Source of the DNA: JABDMH01 sp964428345
GTDB lineage: Bacteria; Bacteroidota; Bacteroidia; Chitinophagales; Saprospiraceae
DNA: 64,000 bases
Assembly: GCA_964428345.1 (NCBI GenBank)
Contig: CAYRYD010000002.1
Coordinates: 186,001-250,000 of the forward strand
Direction: 5' to 3'
Below the pieces are notes generated by a model. It ran no database searches and was not told the DNA's origin. It saw nothing but the letters and a program-made list of their open reading frames with translations. Position numbers and translations under genes: made by a program. Positions 35,859 to 45,358 of the stretch are shown here, in pieces (the first letter of the stretch is position 1; every line of letters begins with the position of its first letter).

Positions 35859-36857
35859 ATGCAGCCAGCATTAGATATTGAAGCGCTGAATCAACAAATT
35901 TACATCGAAAGTGCCTTTGTAGAACAACTTCTGGAAGAGACTTCCAAAGTAATCGTAGGCCAGGAACGCATGATGGAGCGATTGCTGCTTGGACTGTTGA
36001 CAAAAGGTCATGTATTGCTGGAGGGACTGCCGGGACTGGCTAAAACCCTGGCAATCAAGACCCTGGCATCAGCCATACACGCCCAGTTCAGCCGTATTCA
36101 GTTCACACCGGATCTCTTGCCGGCTGATATCATCGGTACACTCATCTACAATCCGGCCGCTGCAACTTTTAACGTACGCAAAGGACCTATTTTTGCCAAT
36201 TTCATTTTAGCCGATGAGATCAACCGGGCTCCAGCCAAAGTACAAAGCGCCCTGCTTGAGGCCATGCAGGAGCGCCAGGTGACCATCGGTGATCAAAGCT
36301 ATAAATTGGAGGAACCATTTCTGGTTCTGGCAACTCAGAATCCGATTGAACAGGAAGGTACCTACCCCCTGCCGGAAGCGCAGGTAGACCGCTTCATGCT
36401 GAAGGTCAACATCGGTTATCCCACCAAAGAAGAAGAACGGGAAATCATTCGTCGCAACCTGAATGATGAGAATTTTGGAACAATCGAGACCAGGATACGG
36501 CCGGAAGATGTCCTCCAGGCCCGAAAGACTGTGAGAAAAGTCTATATGGATGACAAGATTGAGCAATACATTCTTGACATCGTTTTTGCCACCCGTACTC
36601 CCGAAGAGCATGGTCTCGAAAAACTTAAGCCCCTGATTCAGTATGGAGCCAGCCCACGGGCCAGCATTAATCTGGGCTTAGCCTCCAAAGCCTATGCTTT
36701 CCTGAAACGACGGGGATTTGTTATTCCCGAAGATGTCAGGGCAGTTTGTCACGATATTATGCGGCACCGCATCGGTCTGACCTATGAAGCGGAAGCAGAA
36801 AACATTACCCAGGAGGATATTATCAAGGAAATTCTGAATATCGTCGAAGTACCCTGA
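35859..36857 (+). CDS. MoxR-type AAA+ ATPase
   Basis: First gene of the Bat (aerotolerance) operon. MoxR ATPases are thought to act as chaperones with von Willebrand A partners. ATG 35859 gives 332 residues; the frame opens upstream only to a TTG at 35802 with no similarity. Walker A is GLPGLAKT at 56-63, Walker B FILADEINR near 122, then the sensor ATQNPIEQEGTYPLPEAQVDRF and the C-terminal lid. All family motifs are intact. DUF58 follows after 22 bases. Confidence 0.92.
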   Translation: MQPALDIEALNQQIYIESAFVEQLLEETSKVIVGQERMMERLLLGLLTKGHVLLEGLPGLAKTLAIKTLASAIHAQFSRIQFTPDLLPADIIGTLIYNPAAATFNVRKGPIFANFILADEINRAPAKVQSALLEAMQERQVTIGDQSYKLEEPFLVLATQNPIEQEGTYPLPEAQVDRFMLKVNIGYPTKEEEREIIRRNLNDENFGTIETRIRPEDVLQARKTVRKVYMDDKIEQYILDIVFATRTPEEHGLEKLKPLIQYGASPRASINLGLASKAYAFLKRRGFVIPEDVRAVCHDIMRHRIGLTYEAEAENITQEDIIKEILNIVEVP

Positions 36858-36879
36858 TCTCTGACGCAAACCGCAGATA

Positions 36880-37749
36880 ATGGAAACCAGCGAGCTATTA
36901 AAGAAAGTCAGAAAGATCGAAATCAAAACCAAGGGGATCAGCAAAGAACTTTTCTCCGGGGAGTATCACAGCGCCTTCAAAGGCCGAGGGATGTCTTTCA
37001 GTGAAGTTCGCGATTACCAGTACGGAGATGACGTACGAAATATTGAATGGAACGTAACCGCCCGCACCGGACATCCGCACGTAAAAGTATTTGAAGAGGA
37101 ACGCGAACTGACAGTCATGTTGCTGGTCGATATCAGCCCATCTTCCAGCTTTGGCACTCAGGGTTACCTCCGAAGGGATCTGATCACCGAGATCTGCGCT
37201 GTACTGGCCTTTTCAGCCATCCACAACAATGATAAAGTAGGGATGATCCTGTTTGCCGAAGACATCAAGCTCTATATCCCACCCAAAAAAGGAAAAAAGC
37301 ACATCCTGCGTATCATTCGGGAACTGATTGACGGGGAGACCAGAAGCGGAACGACCAATATTGCCCTGGCACTGGAGTATTTCAATAATGTGGTCAAAAA
37401 GAAAAGCATCTGCTTCCTACTGAGCGATTTCTTTGCTCCGCCTTTTGATCAGCCGCTGCAAATTGCTGCCCGCAAGCATGATATCATTGGAATGCATCTT
37501 TACGATCCTTTTGAAAAATCGCTTCCCCGGGCCGGATTACTCCGCATCGTCGATGCAGAAACCGGCGAACAGCAAATCATTGATACCACCGACAAACTAA
37601 CCCGGCAAAGGCACGAATTGTCTTTTACCAGTAAGGAGCAGGCGCTGAATACCTTGTTTAGCCGGTCCGGAGCCGACCTCATCAGCCTGGAAAGCCGCGA
37701 ATCTTATATTCTAGCCCTGCACCGTTTCTTTAAAAAGAGATCCAACTGA
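36880..37749 (+). CDS. DUF58 protein (von Willebrand A-like), Bat operon
   Basis: A 289-residue cytoplasmic protein with the DUF58 signature GRGMSFSEVRDYQYGDDVRNIEWNVTAR near residue 31-58 and a von Willebrand A-like half with a MIDAS-like DISPSSS near 85. DUF58 proteins sit with MoxR ATPases in many bacteria and are presumed partners or substrates. Its stop shares one base with the next ATG (TGATG at 37747-37751), indicating coupling with the membrane gene downstream. Confidence 0.9.
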   Translation: METSELLKKVRKIEIKTKGISKELFSGEYHSAFKGRGMSFSEVRDYQYGDDVRNIEWNVTARTGHPHVKVFEEERELTVMLLVDISPSSSFGTQGYLRRDLITEICAVLAFSAIHNNDKVGMILFAEDIKLYIPPKKGKKHILRIIRELIDGETRSGTTNIALALEYFNNVVKKKSICFLLSDFFAPPFDQPLQIAARKHDIIGMHLYDPFEKSLPRAGLLRIVDAETGEQQIIDTTDKLTRQRHELSFTSKEQALNTLFSRSGADLISLESRESYILALHRFFKKRSN

Positions 37750-38651
37750 TGAGGTACCACTTATGGATCCTACTTATCGGGGTAATATGGCAAAAGTTGC
37801 CGGCACAGGTGTCGTTTGAATGTGTCATCGACAGTAATAAGCTGCTGATCGGCGACCAACGACTGCTGCATCTACAGGCAAATGGTGTGGCTGGATTCAG
37901 CCCGGATACCATTTCATTTGAAGCATGGAGAGCATTGGGAATTGAAACCCTTTCCCCTCAACAATGGCAAAGTGGAGGTGCCAACAGCTATCATCAGATG
38001 ATCCGTATTACTGCTTTTGACACCGGTTATCTGCGTTTGCCTCCTCTGGCATTACCCTTTCTGTCGGATCAGTTAAAAGATACCGTGTACTCCAATGATC
38101 TGGTTCTGGAAGTCAATGGCATCGTGATCGATTCAACTGGCCTTGCTCCCATCAAACCGATTTTGAGAGAACCTTTTAAATTCAGGGATGCCCTCCCTTA
38201 CCTGATTGCTCTGATCGTGGGGTTAATACTGATAGGGATAATCTTCCTGCGCCGGAAAAAACCGGCTCCCGAACCGGTGACCATAGAGGTGCCGATTCCT
38301 CCAGATGAAGTCGCTTTAGGTGACCTGGAAAAATTACGGGGAAAAAAGCTTTGGCAACAGGGAAAAATCAAGGAATATCAGTCCGAACTTACCCACATTA
38401 TTCGCGCTTATATTGAGACCAGGTATGACATCCCTGCACTCGAATCTACCACCAGCGAAATTCTCGGATTTCCAGCGGTCAAAGCCCTGGATCCGGAACT
38501 GCATCAAGACCTCGATCGGATTCTAAATATTGCCGACCTCATCAAATTTGCCAGAGCGGAACCAGAAGTAGGAGTACACGAGCTGTTCATGCAAAAGGCC
38601 GAGACTTTTGTCCGGAGGACACGAAATCCCAAACCACTAACCGATGGCTGA
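37749..38651 (+). CDS. Bat operon membrane protein (DUF4381-like)
   Basis: A 300-residue protein with signal peptide (LLIGVIWQKLPAQ), a periplasmic beta domain of about 130 residues, one transmembrane helix (about 155-175, PYLIALIVGLILIGIIFLRRK) and a cytoplasmic helical tail (LEKLRGKKLWQQGKIKEYQSELTHIIRAYIETRYDIPALESTT) like that of BatD and DUF4381 proteins. It may link the MoxR/DUF58 pair to the VWA membrane proteins. Overlaps DUF58 by one base and batA by eight. Confidence 0.75.
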   Translation: MRYHLWILLIGVIWQKLPAQVSFECVIDSNKLLIGDQRLLHLQANGVAGFSPDTISFEAWRALGIETLSPQQWQSGGANSYHQMIRITAFDTGYLRLPPLALPFLSDQLKDTVYSNDLVLEVNGIVIDSTGLAPIKPILREPFKFRDALPYLIALIVGLILIGIIFLRRKKPAPEPVTIEVPIPPDEVALGDLEKLRGKKLWQQGKIKEYQSELTHIIRAYIETRYDIPALESTTSEILGFPAVKALDPELHQDLDRILNIADLIKFARAEPEVGVHELFMQKAETFVRRTRNPKPLTDG

Positions 38652-39651
38652 CCTTTTGCAAAATATTGAATTTGATCAGCCTGGATATCTTCTCTTGTTG
38701 ATCCTGGTGCTCTTGATGGCCTATTATCAATACTTCTACCGGGCTCGCAAGCGTCAACCATCAATGCGGGTGAGCCATTCCATCCATTCTGAAAACCGTT
38801 CTTACCGGATCCGGGCATTAAAGTTCCTGCCTCTCCTGCAGTACGCTGCGTTGGGCTTTCTGATTATAGCCATGGCCAGACCACAGCTAGCCCTGAAGGA
38901 AGAAGAAGTTACCGCCGAGGGGATTGACATCATTTTGGCTCTCGATCTGTCCAGTAGTATGCTGGCCAAAGACTTTCAGCCGGACCGTCTGGAGGTCAGT
39001 AAAAAAGTAGCGGCTGAATTTGTCGACAAAAGACCGGACGACAGGATTGGTCTGGTGGTTTTTTCCGGTGAGAGCTTTACCCAATGTCCGTTGACATCCG
39101 ATCACCGGATTGTAAAGCGTTTTCTGGCCCAGCTGCAGTGCGGATTTCTGGAAGAAGGCACTGCCATCGGGATGGGCCTGGCTACCGCCGTCAACCGGAT
39201 CAAAGACAGTGAGGCCAAAAGTAAGGTCGTGATACTGCTGACCGATGGAGACAACAATACCGGCTATATCCGGCCTCTGACTGCCGCGGAAATGGCCCGC
39301 GAACTCAAGGTAACAGTGTACACGATCGGAGTGGGAAGCAAAGGGATGGCATTGACTCCTCAGGGTAAAAGAAGCGATGGTTCATATGTCTTTGATTATG
39401 CCCGGGTTATGATCAATGAAGAGCTCCTTAATCAGATTGCCCAGATAACCGGGGGAAGGTATTTCAGGGCCACTTCCGAACAAAGTCTGGAATTGGTATA
39501 CAATGAGATCGACCAGCTAGAAAAAACAGAACGAGAGGTAACAACCTTTCATCGTTACAGTGATGAATTTCCCTGGTTTCTAAGAATCGGCCTGGTACTT
39601 TTTCTATTACATTTATTATTGAGTCTGACGCTGCTGCGTACCTATCCATAA
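38644..39651 (+). CDS. batA: BatA, von Willebrand A membrane protein
   Basis: A 335-residue aerotolerance-type protein: N-terminal helices (about 14-30 and 58-77), a periplasmic or cytoplasmic VWA domain with complete MIDAS (DLSSSM near residue 100, then Thr and the DGDNN acidic site near 200) and a C-terminal helix (about 312-332). Bat genes were first described in Bacteroides fragilis, where loss reduces aerotolerance; the molecular role is not settled. Overlaps the upstream gene by eight bases and is six bases from batB. Confidence 0.9.
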   Translation: MADLLQNIEFDQPGYLLLLILVLLMAYYQYFYRARKRQPSMRVSHSIHSENRSYRIRALKFLPLLQYAALGFLIIAMARPQLALKEEEVTAEGIDIILALDLSSSMLAKDFQPDRLEVSKKVAAEFVDKRPDDRIGLVVFSGESFTQCPLTSDHRIVKRFLAQLQCGFLEEGTAIGMGLATAVNRIKDSEAKSKVVILLTDGDNNTGYIRPLTAAEMARELKVTVYTIGVGSKGMALTPQGKRSDGSYVFDYARVMINEELLNQIAQITGGRYFRATSEQSLELVYNEIDQLEKTEREVTTFHRYSDEFPWFLRIGLVLFLLHLLLSLTLLRTYP

Positions 39652-39656
39652 CAAGC

Positions 39657-40673
39657 ATGTTTAGATTTGAGCATCAGGAGTATCTGTGGTTTTTAATGGG
39701 AATAGTTCCTCTGGCCATCCTGCTTTATCTGGGTTGGATGTGGTATCTGGGTCAGGCGGCAAGCGTCGGAGAATCTCCCTTGCTCAAGACCCTAACCAAC
39801 GGTAATTCTCTCAGGCAAAAAAGATTGCAACAAATCCTGGTGTTGATAGTCTTTTCCAGCCTGATCATCGCCTGGGCTAATCCGCAATGGGGCGCCAAAC
39901 GCCATAAGATAAAAGCGAGAAGTGCCGATATATTTGTCGCACTGGACATCTCCAACAGTATGTATTGCCAGGATGTGGCTCCGAGCCGGTTGGATCAGGC
40001 CAAGCGCTTTGCCCATCAGCTAACCAGGAGACTGCGCGGAGAACGCATTGGCCTGATACTGTTTGCCGGCAACGCCTACCTCCAAATGCCACTGACTGCC
40101 GATTATGCGGCAGCCGATCTCTTTATCCAGTCAGCCAATCCGGAGCTGGCCGGTACCCAGGGCACTGCCATTGGAGATGCCATCCGGAAGGCCCGTGACG
40201 GTTTTTCCAAAGACGACAAATTTCATCGGGTTATGGTGATCATCTCCGATGGAGAAGATCATGATGCTGACGCCCTCGAAATGGCACGACAAGCCAGGGA
40301 CGACGGGATGATTCTCTTTACGGTAGGAGTAGGTACTGCCAACGGATCCTTTATACCCATGACTGTGAGGGGTAGTGAGGATTGGAAGCGGGATGAACAG
40401 GGCCAGCCGGTGCGAACCAGACTCAACGAAACATTGTTGGAAGGTATAGCCGGGGAGGGAGGTGGCACTTATTTTTATCTCAATCAAACCGATCATATTC
40501 TTGAGGAAATCGATAAAAAAGTTGATGCTTTGGAAAAAAGAGAATTTGAAGAACGATCGTTTACCGAGTATGAAAGTTATTTTCAGATTTTTCTGGCAAT
40601 GGGTATTGCCGGTATCTTCCTGCAATGGCTCTTTGCCAACAGTTTGTTGACCATCAAAAGGGAAATACCATGA
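39657..40673 (+). CDS. batB: BatB, von Willebrand A membrane protein
   Basis: Paralogue of BatA, 338 residues. Two N-terminal helices (about 10-28 and 59-77), a VWA domain with MIDAS DISNSM near residue 97 and ISDGEDHD near 198, and a C-terminal helix. BatA and BatB probably form a hetero-complex in the membrane. Its TGA overlaps the ATG of batC in an ATGA, so production of the two is probably coupled. Confidence 0.9.
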   Translation: MFRFEHQEYLWFLMGIVPLAILLYLGWMWYLGQAASVGESPLLKTLTNGNSLRQKRLQQILVLIVFSSLIIAWANPQWGAKRHKIKARSADIFVALDISNSMYCQDVAPSRLDQAKRFAHQLTRRLRGERIGLILFAGNAYLQMPLTADYAAADLFIQSANPELAGTQGTAIGDAIRKARDGFSKDDKFHRVMVIISDGEDHDADALEMARQARDDGMILFTVGVGTANGSFIPMTVRGSEDWKRDEQGQPVRTRLNETLLEGIAGEGGGTYFYLNQTDHILEEIDKKVDALEKREFEERSFTEYESYFQIFLAMGIAGIFLQWLFANSLLTIKREIP

Positions 40674-41392
40674 CGATCAACCGATGGCTCTTTTTGCTGA
40701 TGGCTGGTTTGTCGCCGTTACCGATGATAGCACAATCCAGAGGTCAGGCCCACGATTTGCGAAGAAATGCTGACCGGTCCTATGATCAGAAAAAGTATGA
40801 TGTGGCCGAAGACGCGTACCGTAGATCTACGATCCTTGACCCGGACAACAGGGGTACCTTTAATCTGGGAAATGCCATATTTAATCAAAACCGGTATGAC
40901 GAAGCCGCCCGACAATATGAAAAGGCCATTGATCAGATCGATGACCCAAAAGAAAAGTCGAAAGCCTGGTACAATCTGGGTAATGCACACTACCTCAACG
41001 GTAAATATGATCAGAGTGTCAATGCCTACAAAAGAGCGCTTATTGCCGATCCTGACGATCTGCAGGCCAAGCAAAATCTCTTGATGGCCCTTCGGGAAAT
41101 GAAGCTGCAAGAACAGCAACAGCAGCAAGATCAGGAAGAGCAAAAGCAGGATCAGGAAAAGCAGGAAAATCAGCCTCAGGATCAGCAGCAGGAAAATCAG
41201 GACCGGCAACAGGAACAACAACCTAGTCAAAACAATAGTGAAGAGCAACAGCCACAGGAAGAACTGGAGCAAAAATTGTCGAAAGAACAAGCAATGCAAT
41301 TGCTCGAAATCATCGATGAAGAAGATCAGAAAGTACAGGAAAAAATAAGAAGAAAGGAAGCCGGCGAAAAAAAGAAAGATAAAGACTGGTAA
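40670..41392 (+). CDS. batC: BatC, TPR protein with Gln-rich tail
   Basis: ATG 40670 gives 240 residues: signal peptide ending near residue 22 (PMIAQ), then about three TPR units (ADRSYDQKKYDVAEDAYRRS, TFNLGNAIFNQNRYDEAARQYEKA, AWYNLGNAHYLNGKYDQSVNAYKRAL) and from about 140 a Gln/Glu-rich low-complexity tail of about 60 residues (QEQQQQQDQEEQKQDQEKQ onward), ending in charged helices. The ORF is open 15 codons further upstream inside batB, but that is a shadow. TPR protein and VWA proteins probably assemble together in the periplasm. Confidence 0.88.
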   Translation: MTINRWLFLLMAGLSPLPMIAQSRGQAHDLRRNADRSYDQKKYDVAEDAYRRSTILDPDNRGTFNLGNAIFNQNRYDEAARQYEKAIDQIDDPKEKSKAWYNLGNAHYLNGKYDQSVNAYKRALIADPDDLQAKQNLLMALREMKLQEQQQQQDQEEQKQDQEKQENQPQDQQQENQDRQQEQQPSQNNSEEQQPQEELEQKLSKEQAMQLLEIIDEEDQKVQEKIRRKEAGEKKKDKDW

Positions 41393-41446
41393 GTTTTCGG
41401 TCGTTATATCGTTCGTATTTTAGTAACCTTAAAAACTTCAAGTGAC

Positions 41447-41956
41447 ATGAAAAGTTTGCTCACCATCATGCTGATTACCTCAGGGTCATTGGTTTTGCTG
41501 GCTCAGCAAGATCAGGCTCAATCATTTGAAATAATGATAAGTACCGACACCGTCCTGTATGACAATTATCTGGAGGTGCGGTTTACTGCCCAAAATATCG
41601 AGGGCAGATTTGAACCCCCCAAATTTGAAGATTTTGAGGTGATCAGTGGCCCCAATCAATCGACAAGTATGAGTATGATCAATGGGGTTACTTCCCGGTC
41701 GGCCAGTTTTAGTTATTTTATTAAACCCCGCACTACCGGAACACTATCCATAGAACCGGCCTATTATCTCAATGATCAGGATCAAAACCGCGAGACCCAA
41801 CCGGTTGCAATCATCTGTCTGCCCAATCCGGATGGTGTGGTTCAGGAGTCCAGGATCAGGCAAGATCACCAGTCTTCGGGGCTGAGCACTTTTCCCTTCT
41901 TCCGGGATAGCCCGGCAATGCCGAAGAAGAAAAAATTGAAGGTGACAAAAATCTGA
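41447..41956 (+). CDS. Short BatD-like protein (single N-terminal domain)
   Basis: A 169-residue exported protein with a signal peptide (residues 1-20) and one BatD-type N-terminal domain: PPKFEDFEVISGPNQS, INGVTSRSASFSYFI and RTTGTLSIEPAYY. The same pattern occurs in the next gene (PPDFSPFKVISGPSQS, VNGVGSRSVGFGYLL, RTGKFTIPGA), so the two genes are homologous over about 100 residues. This copy lacks the further domains, the membrane helix and the cytoplasmic tail of BatD and ends with a Lys-rich tail. Gap of 54 bases from batC; TGATG overlap with batD. It may be a soluble partner of full BatD. Confidence 0.75.
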   Translation: MKSLLTIMLITSGSLVLLAQQDQAQSFEIMISTDTVLYDNYLEVRFTAQNIEGRFEPPKFEDFEVISGPNQSTSMSMINGVTSRSASFSYFIKPRTTGTLSIEPAYYLNDQDQNRETQPVAIICLPNPDGVVQESRIRQDHQSSGLSTFPFFRDSPAMPKKKKLKVTKI

Positions 41957-43665
41957 TGCGGCTGATGGTTAAATACCTTCTTTCGATCGGGATGTTATGT
42001 CTTTCTTTGCCGTTGTCCGGACAGCAGGTACGCTTTGTCAGTAAACTTGATGCGCGACAGGTGATCACCGGTAGTACCTTTTCCATTGAATTTATCCTGG
42101 AAAATGCCGATGCCGACAACTTTGCCCCGCCAGATTTCAGCCCCTTTAAAGTCATCAGTGGTCCTTCTCAATCTTACAGGTCTTCGTTTGTCAATGGAGT
42201 AGGCAGCCGCTCGGTGGGATTTGGTTATCTGCTCCAGGCTACCCGTACCGGAAAGTTTACCATCCCCGGAGCAACCGTGTCAGTCAAGGGAAAACAACTC
42301 AAATCCAATCCGGTAATCCTTGAGGTGCTTAGGGGTGAAGAACAGGTCAGGTCAGGTGAGTCGCCCCGGATCTTTATCCGGGCAGCAGTTGATTCCACCC
42401 TGGCTTATGTCGGCCAACAAATCGTGATCCGGTATAAAATCTATACCCAGGTCAACATTGAAAACTACAATATACTCACTGAAAGTAATTATGACGGTTG
42501 TTTTGCCCAGGCGCTTGACACCTACAAGGAGCCGGTGCTCAAGGAAGTTATTGATGGAAAAGAGTACAGCACAAAAGTACTCCGGAAGGTAGCCGTTTTT
42601 CCCCAGCAGGGTGGTAAAATCGACATAAGCCCCATGGTCGTGCAGGTAGGTGTGCCCAGCAGTTCAACCGTCCGGAGGGGACTGTTTTCTTCTTTTGGTC
42701 TGGAACGGAAAAACATCAGCTCAAATGGCATCAGCCTGACAGTTCACTCAGCCCATGACCAGTCTCCCGGAGATTTTTCGGGAGCAGTTGGAAAATTTAA
42801 CGTTGAGTATAGTCTGCGTCCCATCCAGGCCACTACCGATGATGCCATCTCCCTTGTCATGAAGATCGTGGGTAATGGAGACGTCAAAACGATCCGGCCT
42901 CCCGACCTGGATTTGCCAAAAGGTTTTGAAGTATTTGATCCGAAAGTTAAAGATGAGAAAATGATCAATGCAACAGATTCAGTGCGGGGTGAAAAAGTCA
43001 TTGAGTATCTGCTGATTGGCCATCAACCTGGAAACTACCATATACGGCCCTCTTTCACTTACTTTGATCCAACTCACGGTGCATTTCGCACCGTCATCGA
43101 TTCGTTTCAGGTTTCGATTTCCCAGGGTAGTGGTGCCCTGTCCAATACCTCCGATGACCGTCTTAATCAGGAGGCAGATGATATCGTGCCCCTTAATCAT
43201 GACCTGGATTTGAAGAAAAAACGAAACCCGGTCTATCTCCAGCCCTGGTATATCGGAGCTTATGTGATTCCTGTCCTGGCGTTTCTGCTGGTCAGTTGGA
43301 GATCGAAGCACAAAAACGTAGAAGAGGAGATTTCAGATCCACATGCCGTTGCCCGGGAAAGATTGCAGCAGGCAAGAATATACATGGATGAGGGTAACCA
43401 TAAACAATTTTATGAAGAGGCAGCTTTGGGTCTTAAGCAATTCATCGCTCAAAAACTGCAGATTCAGGCTTCCGACCTCTCGAGGCAAAAAATCACGGAC
43501 AGCCTGCTGGCAAAAGGAAGCAGCCGCGAACTGGAAGAGCAGGTCCGCCTTTTTATCGAGAAATGCGACCTGGCACTTTATGCCGGCATGAATGATGCTT
43601 CAAAAATCACCGCAACCTATGACGAGGCCGTCGGTCTGATTACAGAACTCAATAAGGTGCTCTGA
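41956..43665 (+). CDS. batD: BatD, large membrane-anchored protein
   Basis: A 569-residue exported protein with a signal peptide (SIGMLCLSLPLSG), a long periplasmic part made of beta domains (about 25-410, DUF7507/BatD style, with PPDFSPFKVISGPSQS), a transmembrane helix near 431-447 (GAYVIPVLAFLLVSW) and a cytoplasmic helical tail (ARERLQQARIYMDEGNHKQFYEEAALGLKQFIAQKL). It closes the Bat operon of eight genes starting at moxR. The upstream short copy shares its first domain. Intact in all expected parts. Confidence 0.88.
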   Translation: MRLMVKYLLSIGMLCLSLPLSGQQVRFVSKLDARQVITGSTFSIEFILENADADNFAPPDFSPFKVISGPSQSYRSSFVNGVGSRSVGFGYLLQATRTGKFTIPGATVSVKGKQLKSNPVILEVLRGEEQVRSGESPRIFIRAAVDSTLAYVGQQIVIRYKIYTQVNIENYNILTESNYDGCFAQALDTYKEPVLKEVIDGKEYSTKVLRKVAVFPQQGGKIDISPMVVQVGVPSSSTVRRGLFSSFGLERKNISSNGISLTVHSAHDQSPGDFSGAVGKFNVEYSLRPIQATTDDAISLVMKIVGNGDVKTIRPPDLDLPKGFEVFDPKVKDEKMINATDSVRGEKVIEYLLIGHQPGNYHIRPSFTYFDPTHGAFRTVIDSFQVSISQGSGALSNTSDDRLNQEADDIVPLNHDLDLKKKRNPVYLQPWYIGAYVIPVLAFLLVSWRSKHKNVEEEISDPHAVARERLQQARIYMDEGNHKQFYEEAALGLKQFIAQKLQIQASDLSRQKITDSLLAKGSSRELEEQVRLFIEKCDLALYAGMNDASKITATYDEAVGLITELNKVL

Positions 43666-43786
43666 ACAATAGCCAGGAGGATTTCCAATTACCGGACTGC
43701 TGACCAACTCCGAGTCGCAAAACCAGAGGCAACCGTCAGCCAATCAAGTAATATCCTTCAAATTCCCTTTTTTCAATAAAGAAGGA

Positions 43787-43794
43787 TAATTTCG
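43787..43794 (+). promoter_or_regulatory. -7 promoter element for asnS (TAATTTCG)
   Basis: TAATTTCG lies 27 bases before the first asnS ATG (43821) and is identical to the element before the histidine kinase gene. No clear TTTG lies 19-20 bases upstream. The gap between batD and asnS is 155 bases and otherwise looks empty. Confidence 0.4.
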
Positions 43795-43820
43795 CGGCCA
43801 CAGTAACTTGAAGTCATAAA

Positions 43821-45260
43821 ATGAAGGAAATGGCAACCCCAATCAGAGAAATAATGGCTAAAAAGCCATTGGGTGAAATCATCGTGGTAAAAGGATGGGT
43901 AAGAACTTTTCGCAACAATCAATTTATTGCTTTAAGTGATGGTTCAACTATCGAGACTCTTCAGGTAGTGGTCGATTTTGAAAATACCGCACCTGAAGTA
44001 TTAAAGAAAATTACCACCGGTGCCGCAGTCGGTGCCAAAGGTGTTTTGGTAGAGTCACTGGGGCGGGGACAGTCAGTTGAACTGAAGGCCGATGAAGTTG
44101 TCATATACGGAGAGGCCGATCCGGAAAAATACCCACTTCAGCCCAAAAAACACAGCCTGGAATTTCTACGGGAAATTGCGCATTTGCGTTTTCGCACCAA
44201 TACCTTTGGAGCGGTATTCAGAGTGCGACATCAGCTCGCTTTTGCCATTCACCGTTTCTTTCACGATCGCGGATTTTATTACCTGCATACGCCGATAATC
44301 ACGGCTTCAGATGCCGAAGGAGCCGGAGAAATGTTCCGGGTCACGACCCTTGATCTGGAAAATCTACCGCGTACCGAAACAGGAACCATTGATTTTAAAC
44401 AGGATTTTTTTGAACGTGAAACCAATCTCACCGTGTCCGGTCAGCTGGAAGCGGAACTGGGAGCGATGGCGCTGGGCAAAGTATACACCTTTGGGCCTAC
44501 TTTTCGCGCCGAAAATTCCAACACCTCCCGCCATCTTGCAGAATTCTGGATGATCGAACCGGAAGTTGCCTTCAATGACCTGGATGACAACGCGGATCTC
44601 GCGGAAGCGATGTTGCAATATGTGATCCGTGATGCCCTCGAAAGCTGCCAGGATGATCTGGCATTTTTATCGGACCGTCTGATTCAGGAAGACAAGAACA
44701 AACCCCAGGACCAGCGATTTGATATGAACCTCATTGAGCGACTGCAGTTTATCGTCAACAACACCTTTGAACGACTGACCTATACCGAAGCGATCGATAT
44801 ATTGATGCGCTCGACCCCCAACAGGAAGAAGAAATTTAATTTTATTATCGATGCCTGGGGAGCGGACCTGCAGTCTGAGCACGAGCGTTACCTGGTCGAA
44901 AAACATTTTAAAAAACCGGTGATCCTGACCGACTATCCAAAGCAGATCAAAGCTTTTTATATGCGGGTCAACGACGATGATAAAACCGTGCGGGCAATGG
45001 ATATCCTTTTTCCCGGTATTGGTGAGATCGTCGGAGGATCCCAACGCGAAGAGCGCCTGGAAGTCTTACAAACCCGGATGCAGGAAATGCACATTCCGGC
45101 CCAGGAGCTTTACTGGTATCTGGATACCCGCCGTTTTGGGACGTGTCCGCATGCCGGCTATGGCCTGGGATTTGAGCGCCTGGTGCAGTTTATGACTGGT
45201 ATGGGTAATATCCGGGATGTCATCGCCTTCCCCAGGTATCCGGGTAATGCCAGCTTTTAG
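43821..45260 (+). CDS. asnS: Asparaginyl-tRNA synthetase
   Basis: Charges tRNA-Asn with asparagine. The 479-residue class IIb enzyme has an N-terminal OB-fold anticodon domain (GWVRTFRNNQFIALSDGS near 27), the class II motif 2 (TFGPTFRAENSNTSRHLAEFWMIEPE near 222), and motif 3 (GYGLGFERLVQFMTGMGNIRDVIAFPR) at the C-terminus. Length is normal and every motif is present. Starts ATG 43821 or ATG 43830; the family N-terminus does not decide between them. Confidence 0.96.
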   Translation: MKEMATPIREIMAKKPLGEIIVVKGWVRTFRNNQFIALSDGSTIETLQVVVDFENTAPEVLKKITTGAAVGAKGVLVESLGRGQSVELKADEVVIYGEADPEKYPLQPKKHSLEFLREIAHLRFRTNTFGAVFRVRHQLAFAIHRFFHDRGFYYLHTPIITASDAEGAGEMFRVTTLDLENLPRTETGTIDFKQDFFERETNLTVSGQLEAELGAMALGKVYTFGPTFRAENSNTSRHLAEFWMIEPEVAFNDLDDNADLAEAMLQYVIRDALESCQDDLAFLSDRLIQEDKNKPQDQRFDMNLIERLQFIVNNTFERLTYTEAIDILMRSTPNRKKKFNFIIDAWGADLQSEHERYLVEKHFKKPVILTDYPKQIKAFYMRVNDDDKTVRAMDILFPGIGEIVGGSQREERLEVLQTRMQEMHIPAQELYWYLDTRRFGTCPHAGYGLGFERLVQFMTGMGNIRDVIAFPRYPGNASF

Positions 45261-45358
45261 CGGTGAAACTTCTACCATTCACTCGATGTGAGAAGAATAC
45301 CTTGAAAAGAACCTGAGGAAATTTTAGCCTGGTAGCCATTTTGGAGGTATAAAAAAAA

